DNA of 64,000 nt. It comes from Onthophagus taurus. Lineage: Eukaryota > Arthropoda > Insecta > Coleoptera > Scarabaeidae. The position numbers and the translations under genes are program-made. The notes beneath the pieces are model-generated. The model had not been told where the DNA came from, ran no database searches, and was given only the letters and a program-made list of their open reading frames with translations. Below are positions 1 through 12,811 of the stretch, piece by piece (position 1 is the first letter of the stretch; each line of letters starts with the position of its first letter). The DNA is taken from positions 4,223,501-4,287,500 of the forward strand of contig NC_091970.1 of assembly GCF_036711975.1 (NCBI RefSeq), read 5' to 3'.

Positions 1-2209
1 TTTTAATGCGAGTACTATAGCGCCGCACATACACATAATTCCGGTTACAAAGCCGGGGTAATTATTAGTTACTTCTAAAACGTTTGGGATTATAGAGCAA
101 TAAAAAAGTGCTGAAAACACGATTCCGAGAGAGGCTGAAATAAAAATGGGTAATGTTTCACATTCGAGAAACACGACAGTTATAATAAAAATTGCGGGAA
201 GTGCCGTTGCTAAAAAGATAATTCATTTTATTTCTTACAAAAAATAAATAATCAATAACTCACCGACTCCATAATAAACCTTTCTGAAGATAATTGGTTT
301 AACTCCTCGATAATACACCAAAAAGTCTGCCAAATATCCCAGTAAAACTGCGAATGGCCAAACGATCATATAAGGTATTAAAATCATAAACAATTCATCT
401 TGAAGCGATACACTTAAAGCGTAAGTGTAATAGGTCGTAATATTCGTTACTAAGCTGCAAAATATGTAAGCGTTGCCAACTTGAGCTGCTACTAACGCCC
501 ATATAGCCGGGTCTAAAAAGATCGCCACCCAATCTAACGGCAATTCAAACCTTTGTTCTAAAAAAATTAAAGTTACACCCAAAAAAATTATAATAACAAA
601 ACAATGACTTAAGTTTTCTTCTAAATAAGTCTTCTCTCTAGATGTCATTGAAGGATGAGTATCAGGCGTTGAAAATAACCACAACGCCGCAAATATACAC
701 CACACACACCCGACTCCACCCCAAATATGAAAAACCAATTCCCATCTTAAATCTTTACTATCTCGGATATAATCAACATGGACTCCAATCATTGCGACAG
801 TTACGCAAGTAAAAATGGCACCGCAAACGGTTGCTTGCTCAGATTTCGGTATCCATCGAGATACCAATGTAACCGAAGCTGTTGTGACGCAAGCGCTTGA
901 AGCTCCGAGAAATGCTCTACCGGTACAAACCAGCCAAAAAAAACCGTTTTTTACTATAAACGGGTACAAACCGGATATTAACGAAGAGACGGACATTGAG
1001 ATTAAAAATATTTTTCTTGCACCGTATTTATCGGCTATAAATCCACTGGGAAGCATCATTATTACCAGACCGATTATAAATGAACCGAAAAGTGAAGCTT
1101 GTGCTAGCATTTGCCATTCGTCAAAGCTTTTACCCTAAAAGAAATAAAAATCTAGAATTAACACTATTATTATCACTAGAACTAGCAGTACACCTAGAAC
1201 AATAAAACTTTTGGATTAAGAAAAAATATTTGACGTTTCGGATGTCTTCTTGGTATTGTACCACGATATCGTTCACAGAAATCCATGTGTGGTGTTATTA
1301 GAAATAAAACTAAAACTAGAAACTTTCGGGTCAAAGACGCACGGTAGAACATAACATTTGTTTCAGATTTTATGCTTTTAACACTAAATCATAAAAACCA
1401 TATATACACAGTATGTTCGAAAAGTCACTTGAACGAGAAAATGTTTATCCTCATTAAGCCGAGGTCGCTAAAATCATCTAAAACTGACTTCATATTGATG
1501 GAATTGCTGAAATTGATTTAACTTCTTAAAATCGTTGACTTTGGGAAACTCTACCGCCTCGCCCGCAAGCAATTTCGGCGGTCGCTCAACTCAGTCAACA
1601 TTTCTTTCCAGGACAAACAGCGTGTAAGTAACTAATTTCGTCAATAAGTTGTTTATTATTGTTAGTTAATAGCATGTTTTTATATTAAATATGTACTTAT
1701 AGAAAGATAACAAAAATTTTATAACTATCCAAGAAAAGGTTGGTAACAATGTCGATAAAGCAGATACCTACAATAATATGACAGCGATGCGAAAAGGAAG
1801 CGTTACAAACAATTTTAATTATAATAAAGAAAGAAAATACAAGTGAAATAGTTCAATATTACTAGGAATTTAAGTTATTGATATAGTTGGTAAAATTTGA
1901 GTCGATTATTATACGATTAATACGAGATTATTTAAATTAAACTTACGAATTGCTCTTCAATGGGTCCACCACACGCAGATTCCTTTAAGTCGGAAAGATT
2001 CGTTTGACTAATTCCGAAATGACCGACGATGATTCCAAAATTTTCCCTTTGTATAAAATTTATCATCAAACCGAACGAAACGATGATGACCATGACGTAT
2101 CTTTGTGGTAAAAACGGCTCTAAAAACGTTATATTTTAAACAATCGATTTTCAGTAATTTAACGATTTTTCTTACGTCCACATTGACATTTTAAGGGATT
2201 ACACGGCAT
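1..2209 (-). CDS. SLC17-type MFS anion/phosphate cotransporter, paralog A (3' end beyond window)
   Basis: Exons (minus) 2209-2176, 2119-1947, 1134-609, 557-264 and 209 to the window edge; the end is off-window. The protein is a multi-span major facilitator. Visible marks are LPQRYVMVIIVSFGLMINF for TM1, PSGFIADKYGARKIF for the MFS loop 2-3 signature, the helix around WIPKSEQAT, and DPAIWALVAAQVGNAY. SLC17 members carry phosphate, sialic acid or organic anions; the substrate cannot be read here. The start was chosen because an ATG at 2209 gives MPCNPLKCQCGQPFLPQR, colinear with the neighbouring paralog. Exon lengths 34, 526 and 294 nt are identical in the two genes. Intron 558-608 is only 51 nt, stop-free and in frame, so a naive ORF reads through it; it lies where the paralog has an ordinary intron. 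Confidence 0.88.
1458..1590. repeat. CpG-rich foldback motif pair in intron of SLC17 paralog A
   Basis: GCCGAGGTCGCTAAA at 1458 and, inverted, CCGCCTCGCCCGCAAGC at 1554-1570 followed by TTCGGCGG. Two further inverted-orientation copies lie at about 4631-4656 and 4771-4797, in the last intron of paralog B. Confidence 0.55.
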
Positions 2210-2397
2210 TTCATTTATTAATTTTTAATAAAACACCAAAAAAAAATTTAAAATTTTTTGTTGTGATTGACACAACACAATTTCAAATTTGAAGGTTGTC
2301 AACATTAACTGTCAAAACATATATTTTTTTAAAGTTTTGGGATTAAATTAAAATTAATTGTTGAGAAATTTATTTAGAGAAATTGGTTTACTAAAAG
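2210..2397. promoter_or_regulatory. shared divergent promoter of the two SLC17 paralogs
   Basis: Only 188 bp separate the start codons of the divergent transporter genes. The interval is AT-rich with no ORF, so both transcripts must start within or very near it. I see no convincing TATA box or initiator. Confidence 0.55.
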
Positions 2398-5074
2398 ATG
2401 CCTTGGAGTCTTCTTCGATCTGAATGCGGAAGTAAGTTTTTTTACTCGGTTTAATTAAAAAAATTAATTTTGTTTTAACTTTTTTAGAATGTTATTTACC
2501 ACAAAGATTCATTTTGGTGATGCTAATTACGGCCGCTATAATTGTTAGTTATGGACAACGTGTTAATTTCAGTATGGTTGTTGCTGAAATGGCTGTAAAA
2601 TGCGAGAAAACAGCCCCGAGTCCTTGTGCTGTAGAACTTAACGGAACTACACTACGATCTAGAGCTAACGTAATAATACTCAAAAATATACAGTGAAATT
2701 CCTCTAATTCGAATCGCCAAAGGAGCGGAAGAAAACTTAAGAGTTAGAGAAAAATTAACTTCATTTCAGCTTTAAAGAAAAAATTAGAAGTGTACTTTTC
2801 AAATACCTACGTTTATTTAACTATTCAAATACTTCAATAAAAATATACAACAATCTAGTGCTGAATAATAATTAAAACTAGAACTAACACTAGACCTATG
2901 ATGACACTAGATAATAGTGAATGTTTCTAGTTCTAGTGTTAGTTCTAGTTTTACACCAGCACTAGTTCGAGGACGAATTAGGGAAATTTCACTATACTAA
3001 TTTTTAATTATATAGAAACTTAAAAATTTTAGGATGAGAACAAACAACAATGGAGTCAACAAGACCAAGCAGTTTTATTAGCATCATTCTTTGTAGGATA
3101 CGTTTTGATGCATCTCCCCGGTGGATACATCTCCGACAAATTTGGAGCTCGCATCATCTTTACTTTATCAATTTGCATATCATCGTTTTGCACGATTCTT
3201 TTCCCTTTAATTGTTGATTATTGTGGATTTGTTTGCGTTGTTATTTTTAGAGCGATTATCGGGATTGCTCAAGCGAGTGTCTTCCCAAATGTAACTACTT
3301 TAATGGGACGATGGATACCAAAAACTGAAAGAGCAACAATGGGTGGAATTGCTTTTGCTGCAAATTCATGGGGAATCGTAATCGGGAATTTAGTGACGGG
3401 GGTTTTTCACCAAGCGTTAGGTTGGAGATCGGTTTTTTATATTTGGGGGGCTTTGGGAATCACTTGGTATTTTTTCGCGCTAATTTGGTTGTATTCCGAT
3501 CCCGATTCTTGTCCTGTTATAACTGAAAAAGAGTACGCCTTCTTAAACGAAAATATTCGTAAGTAATTGAACTGATTAAATTTATAATTTTACTCATTTT
3601 TGATTAATTAGCGAAAAAGGAAGAATTAAAATTGGACGTAAAAGGAATTTTATTGGATCCGGCAGTTTGGGCTTTGGTAGCCGGCCAATTTGGGCACGCT
3701 TATTTAATTTTTTTCTTGGCCACGAACATGCCAAAATATTTCTCTGAGGTTTTAAATGTTAACATGAAACAAAATATGTGGGTGAACTCGATGCCTTATA
3801 TCCTCCAGTGGATTTCTAGCGTGATTAGTGGCCAATTGGGCGATTATAACATCAAAAAAAGGGGATGGGATGTTAATTTTACAAGGAAATTTTACACAAC
3901 TGTAGGTAAATCAAAAAAAACTAACCCCTTTTTATTCTTATTTAAATTTCCTTTTCTTTTTAAGCGTCTGTTCTTCCAAGCATTTGCTTATTAATAATGC
4001 CGTATTTAGAATGTGAGGTTATGGGTGTAATCATTCTTTTATGTTTATCCCTTTTTACAATGGGCCCTTTTTATTGTGGTTTAAAAGTCAACGTAATCGA
4101 TTTAACAAAGAATTTTTCCGGCTTCGTTATGGCGATTGTTAATGGTTTAGGCGCTGTTGCCGGGATTATGAGCCCTTCAATAGTCGGGTGGCTCGCACCT
4201 GATGTAAGATATCATAGTAATCATTAATAGTTATTAATCTACATAAAAAATCCTTTAAAAGGAATCCGAACTTGTCGTCTTGGACTTTTCCTCCAATTAG
4301 CTAACATAATAATGTAAAACAAATTTGGTTAATATTATTTGAAGATCTACACAACTTATATCGGGTCCAATCTGTAATTAATTTCCTGTATGTTAAGTTA
4401 ATTTGTGAAGTGAAGTACAAAAAGGTTATAAACCTTTTAGTACTGCATGCGAAACACTTAATACTGTTGGAAAAACAGATGATTATCATAGGAGAAGTGC
4501 AGAAACTACTATTTGAAGACTAAATATTGCTTGCAAAAATCTAGATACTACTGGCAGAAGACATTTCCATTGCGTAAAACTACTAACTGTTAATAAAACA
4601 CTTGACACTGCTTGAATTGGCATCGATGTAAGGCCTCGGCCGCAAGCGACTTCGGCTTACTTACTCGAAATCACATAGTTACATTAAAACGCTCGCTATC
4701 ACACTCCATTTGAATAAAAATTCGTATTTAATTACACACTGTTAAATTTTGTAATGCTATGGCGTCGATGTAATGCCTCGACCGCAAACGACTTGTGCTT
4801 ATTTACTGGAAATCGCGCATATTTTTTTAAGTAAAATAAATTTATTTTGTTATTTATCCAGCATACATTCGAACAATGGGTTATCGTGATGTGGATTATC
4901 TTCGCGATAGCTTCAATAACGAATATAATTTACGTTATTTGGGGCGAAGCGGATAGGAGACCTTGGGATATGAATCCGGACGAAAAGGCTGCTTACCACG
5001 ACGCCGCGGATAAAAAAAAAGCTGAAAAGGCGGCTAAAAAGGCCGAGAAAAAAGCTAATAAATCAAAGGAGTAA
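2398..5074 (+). CDS. SLC17-type MFS anion/phosphate cotransporter, paralog B
   Basis: Exons 2398-2431, 2488-2669, 3033-3558, 3612-3905, 3965-4203 and 4862-5074 give 495 aa, normal for the family. Seen: MPWSLLRSECGKCYLPQRF at the N-terminus, NFSMVVAEMAVKC, PGGYISDKFGARIIF (MFS loop), RWIPKTERATMGGI, LDPAVWALVAGQFGHAY and a charged, Lys/Ala-rich cytosolic tail (ADKKKAEKAAKKAEKKANKS). The donor at 2670 (AAC|GTAATA) is the weakest splice call; all other junctions keep frame. Intron 2 holds copies of a dispersed CTAGAACTAACAC repeat and intron 5 holds CpG-rich foldback motifs. The gene is a divergent duplicate of paralog A. It probably transports anions with H+ or Na+ at a plasma or organelle membrane; the substrate is unknown. 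Confidence 0.9.
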
Positions 5075-5744
5075 TTAATCGATAGTTTGTGTTGTTAATT
5101 TGATTACATTGTTATTAGATTTCTTTTGTTTTAATATTTATTTATTCTCCGTGTTAATCACGATTCTTAAGAACCTGATTTTTCTTGTTACTTCCTGGTT
5201 AACCTTGAATTAAATTTACATTTGTAGGTTTTTAACCTTCTGACATCGAAGTTTTATATAGATATTTAAATTAATATAATAATTATTTACAAACTAAATA
5301 AAATATTTTCTCGCGGACGTATTTAAACGATATCAAAGTGTATGTTAAATGGTTATTAAGGAGGGAGATAGGACGACGATTCGCTTTGGTAAACAACATG
5401 TTTGAGCCACAACAATATTTTATCTCTTTGTGTAACGTTCTATTATCGAGAACACCCGTTATTTTAATGATAGAAATCGACGAAAATTACTTTCGCGGTT
5501 ATGTAAACGAAAAATTTCATAATTTTCAATTTTTTTTAGGTTTTAATGTTATTTATAAAAATTAAATCGGTGAGTGCATTTAAATCTTTTAACAGCTAAA
5601 TTTAATTTGGTTTCTTTGTTATAGGATCGATAATCTAAAATTAAATTCAAGTAGGTCGTATTTGATAACATAAATTTGATTGTTAATACCTATTTAAAGC
5701 CAAAACCAAGTCAAATTTCTTTGTTGTTTTAACGAATTAAAAGA
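5075..5744. other. intergenic, no gene seen
   Basis: This 670 bp AT-rich spacer between the SLC17 gene and beta-glucuronidase holds the 3' UTR of the former and the promoter of the latter. A 75-codon open frame at 5338-5565 has no family features and is treated as chance. Confidence 0.5.
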
Positions 5745-8700
5745 ATGTTTTTTTTGATTCTATTATCCTACTCGATTTCGTTGGTTAGTACCCAACAAGA
5801 AGGTATTTTATTCCCCCAAACATCCGAAACGAGAGAAACCATCTCTTTGGACGGCATTTGGAACTTTGCTGTAGCGCCAATTTCCGATCCCCTAATCGGA
5901 TTCCGTCAACTTTGGTACAGAAAGGATCTCCAAAAGGTATTTATTTCTATTAGGGTCGATTAAATTACTTCTTTGAACGCTTTAGTCTGATGATATTGAA
6001 AGCATTTTGATGCCGGTACCCTCAAGTTACAACGATATAACGCAAGATCCAAACATTCGAGATCATGTCGGAATCGTTTGGTACGACAGAACGTTTTTTG
6101 TACCAAAATCTTGGCAAAATCAAAGGGTTTGGCTCCGATTTTCTTCAGTTAGTTATGCAGCACAAGTGGTAAGAACGTTTAGTTAGAAAATAAAAAGATA
6201 CTTTTTTTGCAACCTTTAAGTATATTTGGATAAATAACTATCTAATAATTTGTTTACGGGCAAACTAATTTGTTTACGATTAATTTTGAGGTTATGCACT
6301 AAATATCCAGATACATCATAAAAGTTAATATAAGGTTATCTTAATCTCCGTCTAATTAATGGAAATCTTGATAGTTCATCTCTTTTCCACCAAGTATGAA
6401 TATTATTACATTTATTACCTGTAGATAAATTTTATATCTATTACAAGTTACAATACAAACCAAATAGATGGCGCAAAAATTTAAATTTAAAAAATTCCAA
6501 GTAATATTTCTTTAATTTCCAAGTAATCGTTACGTTTATGCAAATGTATACAAAAAATAGTTTATATAAGCATTAATTCCAATTAAGACATTAATTATTC
6601 AATAATAAATAAATTTTAATTCTTGGGTTGGCATTGAATTTTATATTTTTATTTCTACGGAAAAATTTACCTTCATTAAAGATTAGCATATAATTTTAAC
6701 CCCTTAATTTAATAAAGTCAATATTAAACATTAATCATAATTATTTAATACTAAAAATTAATTACGCTTTATTACATTTGTCTGAAATGCCATTTTGACG
6801 TTTCAATTTGCTAACTGTCATTTGTGACATAATTACTAATTTTACATTACACTATTTATTCTAATTGCTAATTAAAATTATAAATTATAGCTTTTGCCCA
6901 ATAAGAATTAATAATACGGCATACAAGTATCGATCTTTATATAGAAGGGGAATTCCCCCAGCTTACATCAACTAAATTTAAACTATAATTTACTTAGAAT
7001 CTTAGGTTGAATTGGTTCCTTCACCCATTTTTAATTTTTTAGTGGATTAATGGTCAATTAAGTATGAACCATGAAGTAGGTCATTTACCATTTCAATCAG
7101 AAGTTAATGATCTTTTAAATTTTGGCGAAGAAAACCGAGTTACGGTCGCTTGTGATAACACACTTTTAAGTGATACGATTCCCCAAGGAAGTGTTATAGA
7201 ATTAGATACGTAAGGTCGAATCCTACCTCATCCACCAAATTATTTAACAACTTTCTTCTTTTAGTGATGAAGGAACAGTTTATTCTCAATCGTACTCATT
7301 TGATTTCTTTAATTACGCCGGAATACATCGCCCAGTAACTTTGTACACAACCCCAAAAGATTACATCGATGACATCATGATAAATACAAAAATAGTTGGA
7401 AAAACCGGCTATGTTTCTTATAACATATCATATTTTCCGAAAACTACATCAGCTAGTTGCAATGTGATGTTAATATCTCAAGATGAAAAAGTTGTTGCTT
7501 ATAGCACCGACGATATTGGAACATTAACTGTGGAAAATGCAACTTTTTGGTGGCCGTATTTAATGGATGAGAACCCTGGATATTTGTACACTTTAAAAGT
7601 ATTTTTGTCCGCTTCCGATGGATCACTTTTAGATGTTTATCGATTAAAAATTGGTATTCGTGAGTTATCTTGGTCAAATACAACGTGGTTAATAAACGGT
7701 AAAAAATTATATCTCCACGGATTTGGACGCCACGAAGATTCTGATATTCGCGGGAAAGGTTTAGATTTCCCAACAATCATTAAAGACCACAATTTAATTA
7801 AATGGATTGGGGCGAATGCTTACCGAACGTCTCATTACCCCTACGCCGAAGAAATTATGGATTTAGCCGATCAACTAGGAATTATGATCATCGATGAGTG
7901 CCCAAGTGTTAATACTGAGTAAGATTTTAAACGAAATCAAAAAAATAATGTTAAACATTATTACAGGGTTCTGTATTACATTTTTAGGATATTTTCGGTT
8001 GCTTTGTTAGAAAAACATTTAAAATCGCTTACGGAATTGATTAAGAGGGATAAAAATCGTCCGAGTGTTGTTGCTTGGTCGATAGCTAATGAGCCGAGGA
8101 CTCAACTTATTAACGCAGGACCCTATTTTAGGTATTTCAATAATTAAACATCCTTAAAATTTGTTTTACCATTTCTTATGCAGGGATGTTGCAACCCACG
8201 TTAAATCTTTAGATCAATCGAGACCGATTACAATCGCAATAGCTCAAGGCGTCTCAGTGGATCAATCGGTGAGTTATAAAGTTATTTAATAGTTTGTTTA
8301 ATCATTAACGTTTTAGGCCGAGCATTTAGATATAATCGGATTTAATCGATACAACGCTTGGTACCAAAACGGGGGGAGACTCGATACCATCACAAATAAT
8401 GTTATTGAAGAAGCTACCGGATGGTTTGAAAAGCATAATAAGCCGGTTATGATGCTGGAATATGGGGCTGATACATTAGAGGGGTTACACATTGTGAGAA
8501 ATTTAACTTAAAATTAATTTCGATTAATTAAACATTTTTTAGCACCCCAATTTTATTTGGTCTGAAGAATACCAAGTGGAGTTGATGTCGCAACATTTTA
8601 AAGCGTTTGATGTGCTGAGAGAAAAAGGATTTTTTGTTGGAGAATTTATTTGGAATTTTGCCGATTTTAAAACGGCACAAAGTAATATTTAAAAATACAA

Positions 8701-8917
8701 GTATTACGAGCTAATTTGTTTTGTTTTAGCATACACAAGAGTAGGTGGTAATAAAAAAGGAATTTTCACGAGAAATCGACAACCGAAAGCGGGGGCCCAC
8801 CATTTGAGGAAACGATATCACAAATTAGCTGAGGAACTTTACAATGCTACTTTGCCGAGTGATTTGTTTCATTATTTAGTTAGTAACAATAATAATGATA
8901 TTAAGGATGAATTATAA
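5745..8917 (+). CDS. beta-glucuronidase (GH2), secreted/lysosomal
   Basis: Exons 5745-5936, 5986-6168, 7043-7209, 7265-7918, 7988-8131, 8184-8268, 8317-8493, 8543-8681 and 8730-8917 give 642 aa, the usual size of animal GUSB. A signal peptide ([18 protein letters not shown]) is followed by LDGIWNF, typical of the sugar-binding domain. The (beta/alpha)8 domain starts near [18 protein letters not shown]. The acid/base Glu lies in VAWSIANEP (about 8077-8097) and the nucleophile Glu in MMLEYGADT (about 8451-8476). The enzyme removes terminal beta-D-glucuronic acid from glycosaminoglycans or glucuronides. The catalytic residues are intact, so it should be active. Intron 2 (874 bp) is the only long one and carries a TAGATGGCGC word. 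Confidence 0.93.
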
Positions 8918-8980
8918 TTATAAGATACACGAAACATGCTTAAAACTCTTTATTTCTAATTCTATTCAAATTAGGTGAAT

Positions 8981-10661
8981 TTAATTCTTTTTATAAACTG
9001 TTTGCATAAAAGCGTTAAATGACATTGACGTTTTTATTACCAACATAAACGTTCTTAAATTTAAAAACCAAAATCCACCAATAGTTAGCTTATTCGGAAT
9101 TGTTGTGATGTTCATGACCATTCGAATCGGTTTATTCATTATTTTGTGATAAGATAAATACCATTTTGAATCGTAAATAGCCCTACTAACACTTTCAGCC
9201 TAAAAAAGAAAATTTAAATAAATTTAGAGGCTTTGTTGACACAAATTTAAACGGTTCCATGAATATTCAGAGCTACCAACTGCTACAAACAAAGTAAAAA
9301 GAAACATTATTGTTTAGACGCGGAAGAAAAAGTGTTAAAGAAGAATCGAAAAAAGAATAAATAAGTTGTTTAAATAATAAAGTGTTTTCATAAATGGGAA
9401 GGAGAACTTCAAAAGTTGCAAATAAAATAACCTTAGGTAAATATAACACTTTTTTAAGTAGTTGTTGTTAAGTAAGGTTATGTTTGTTTATTTTTGGATC
9501 ATTGAGCTCAGGTAAATATTAAACGAATTTATTACGTTGATGTTTTTGATTGGCGAAATTATATAAAGAATAAAATAAATGTTAATTGGAAAATGTAAAT
9601 AAATTTAAAATATTGAGCGCCATCTCTGATTCGGTAGCCGCAATACAAAACGAAGAACGAAAAATTTACCTGTTCTGAAATATCTTGTCCTTTAGCGCAA
9701 TATAAATAGAGTTGAAAATGATAACATGCCAAATAAGGTATGTAGGTTAAAATACTTTCAAATGAAGGTGGAAACCCATTCAAATTTAGTAAAAAAATTC
9801 CACTACATAAACTGATCATAACAGTAAAGAAATGATTTAAAAGTTGAATCGAAAAAATCCGATTTACATCATTAATAGTTTCCAAAATAAACCCATGATG
9901 TTTAACGATATCAGAAAATTTTTTATACAAAACATATTCGTCAGCGTCGTAGTCCAAAGATTCAAAAGCATGTTTTATGGCTTGAAACTGCGTGTAACAA
10001 TGACTCATCAAAGCAAAAAATAAGGCATCATAAGCGATCAAAGAATACCCAACAACAATTATGTAATATTGTTGAAAGATAACGTTCAAAACCATTAATT
10101 TGTAATTTTCGCCATCGAAAAGTTGGTGCCAAACGAACAACGGCACTTTATACAAAGAAATCGGGGCTTTAATCGTATAAATAAAAACCGTGCCCCAAAT
10201 AACAACCCGATACTTGCGATACAATTGAATATAATCATTTTTGGTTTTTTTAATTTCATTTTCGAGTTTTTTGCCGAATATATTATCCGGCCAGGAAATT
10301 ACGATGCCTTTCATGACTTTCCCAACGTTTTTACGAAGATACAAAATGAATAAAAATTTAAATAAAATCTAAAATAAAACATATTCATTAATTCTCTGTA
10401 ATAAATTAAATTTCTTACTTGTTGCGTTGGCGAATACACATCCATATTTAAATATCGCACGTTTCCCCGATGATCAATAATGCTCCAAAATAATAAGATG
10501 AATGGAATCGCCACCGAAACGAAATAAATAAATCGTTTTATTAAAGTTTTTTTAGTCGTTTCCAGTGGATTTAACCCGATATTTTCTAATCCAAGAATAG
10601 CAAATTTTAATAAAGGATCTCTGGCTTCTAATTCATCGAGAAGCTCGCTTGGAGTTGTCAT
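8981..10661 (-). CDS. odorant receptor (7tm_6 family)
   Basis: Exons (minus) 10661-10419, 10368-9670 and 9199-8981 give 386 aa, typical of insect ORs. The chain is strongly hydrophobic with about seven predicted spans. The short last exon carries the conserved C-terminal pattern: GGFWFLNLRTFMLVIKTS followed by SFNAF. ORs are ligand-gated channel subunits that work with Orco in olfactory neuron dendrites; the ligand cannot be inferred. Introns are 50 and 470 nt, both phase 0, and the last splice sits where OR genes commonly have one. It is a single gene with no tandem array in view. The 3' end is close to the 3' end of beta-glucuronidase (convergent, about 60 bp between stops). Confidence 0.88.
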
Positions 10662-11294
10662 GATCGGTTAACGTTTTAAGTTGGAGTAATTTAAGATAGA
10701 AAAAAGTTATTTTATACCTATAATTATCTTCGTAATCGATTGGGTGGGCCATTAAAAGTTTTTTAACTCCTTAATTTTAATGAATGTGTAACTCGGGATA
10801 ATTTAAGGAGTAAAAACCCCCATTTTCTCTTCGTGTACCTATTAAAAATACACTTTATAATTTAGGTAATAGAAATGATATCGGTAATAATGAATAAATT
10901 GATGTTAGATAAATTGATTTTTGAATCTTTACAAATAAAGTTTGATTTTATCGCCGATATCGGTCATTTTCGTCTTTAATGATAGTAAATCTAAGTGTTC
11001 TAAATGTTATATGTTACGTTTGTATTCATATTTATTCCCTAAACGAATCGATTTCGTTATATTAAGTTATTTTACGCAAAAATCATTGGGTTGTTTTGTT
11101 GGTGACATAACCTATAAATTAAAAGGGCTGTCAAAAATAAGTTATTTTATTGATTACTCCATCTAGCGAAAATATTGTTTTGCAAAATATCGGTAATACA
11201 GGGTTCTTTTATTAAATTTTACTATTTAGGTTATAATCAAATTTATTTAAAAAAAAACATTATAAAACATTTATTTTTTTAGTTAATGGTTTTT
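10662..11294. other. intergenic, OR promoter side
   Basis: This 630 bp of AT-rich sequence holds no recognisable gene. It contains the upstream region of the OR and the 3' flank of the dehydrogenase. A 74-codon frame at 10942-11166 lacks support. Confidence 0.45.
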
Positions 11295-12549
11295 TTATTT
11301 CATGCCCGGAGTAGGACAAGCATCTGGAACGGTGTGTCTCATATACATGGAGATAACTTGCCAAGGTAAAATCCTAAAAAAAATAATTTAATACAAATCG
11401 TTTTTTTAAGAAAATAATTGTACCATTTAACCCAAAACGAGTATCTCATCGATTTTGGAAGCATAACGTATAAATCTTCGCGTAAAATCCCCAAAATGAC
11501 ACTCTCGGAAACTTGTTCCGTCGTTAAAACGGGGGTAAATTTGGGGGCAACATCCCCAAACATCCCAGTTCCATGAATAAAAAATGGGCAAACGCAGGTT
11601 GTTTTTATATCAGTAACTCCTAAAGAATAAAAATAGAATTAATTACTAATTAAAGAAAAGTCATGACATTGAGATGATGCGTTAGAAACGTTTTAAAAAA
11701 ACAAAGATAAATTTATCAGTTAAGTGTCATAAATTATCTTGAAACTAAAAGTTTAAATTACAATTTTTTTTTTAATTACCGAGTGCTTCTAATTCGACTC
11801 TGAGCGATTCATCGAAACCAACAGCGGCAAATTTCGATGAACAATAATCGACGAGTTTTGAGCACCCCATATGGCCCGCCATTGAAGCGATTGTCACGAT
11901 ATGACCGCGTTTATTGGAGATCATCGATGGTAAAAAGGCTTTTGTGGTCTAAAAAATTAATTTCAAAATGTACTAAATTAATTAACATTTTAATTATACA
12001 TTTTTTACCCAAAAATGTGAAATTGCGTTAACTTCGAAAGTCCTTTGTATTAAATGATCTGGGATATCTAAAAGGTGATAACCAGAAACAACACCCGCGT
12101 TGTTTATTAAAATCGTAACCTAAAAGAAAGAAAAAATCACCAAAAAAAATTTTTTTTTTGATTTATAATTATTTAATTACATCTCCAGCGTCTTTTTTGA
12201 CTTGTTCAGCAACTTTATAAACTTCTTCTCTCTTTGTAATATCAACTTTGTAATGATGAATAGTTCCCCCGTTGGATTTAACCATTTTAACGGTTTCTTC
12301 CATCCCTTTTTCGTTAACATCCCAAATAACGATTTTCGCCCCTAATTTTGACAATTTAATACTCAACAATCTCCCCAATCCGCTTCCACCCCCCGTTATT
12401 AAAATAACATCTCCTTTAACATTCTTAACGGGTTCATAAGCCGCGGGGATGAAGAAATTAACTAAACTCCGCACACTATACATCAACGTTAACACCAAAA
12501 ACGCTAAAATTTGGCCGATTTGTTGCAAAATTTCCATCGCCTCGACCAT
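11295..12549 (-). CDS. short-chain dehydrogenase/reductase, SDR16C (retinol dehydrogenase-like), copy A
   Basis: Exons (minus) 12549-12181, 12119-12009, 11948-11780, 11619-11424 and 11373-11295 give 307 aa. Seen in order: an N-terminal hydrophobic anchor ([13 protein letters not shown]); the NAD(P) site [10 protein letters not shown]; an acidic residue in IWDVNEKG, favouring NAD(H); INNAG; the active-site Ser in TIASMAGH; and the YCSSK catalytic Tyr/Lys. The C-terminal part ([19 protein letters not shown]) is like epidermal retinol dehydrogenase 2 and 17-beta-HSD11/13. It probably oxidises or reduces a retinoid, steroid or fatty alcohol at ER or lipid-droplet membranes; the substrate is not determined. 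It is a tandem duplicate of the next gene, in the same orientation. Confidence 0.9.
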
Positions 12550-12811
12550 TTTTAATTAATAATAATAATTTTTTGGAACAACAAATTAAAAATGTCGCTC
12601 GTGGCGTACTGTTTAACGTGTGCACTTGAAATAAACCACTAAATGTATCGAGTAACATCGATAACGTAATGTTTATCGGTTGCAACATAACGATTTTTGC
12701 TCGGTCACGTAAGATTCGAGTGTCTTTATCTTATTAGATTTAGAAATAAAACATTTTAATTTCACCGTATTTATTTAAAACATTTATTATAAATCTAAAT
12801 AATTTCTTTTC

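Noticed and set aside
4301-4489. 62-codon minus-strand frame in the last intron of SLC17 paralog B
   Set aside because: Intronic, low complexity, with no family features.
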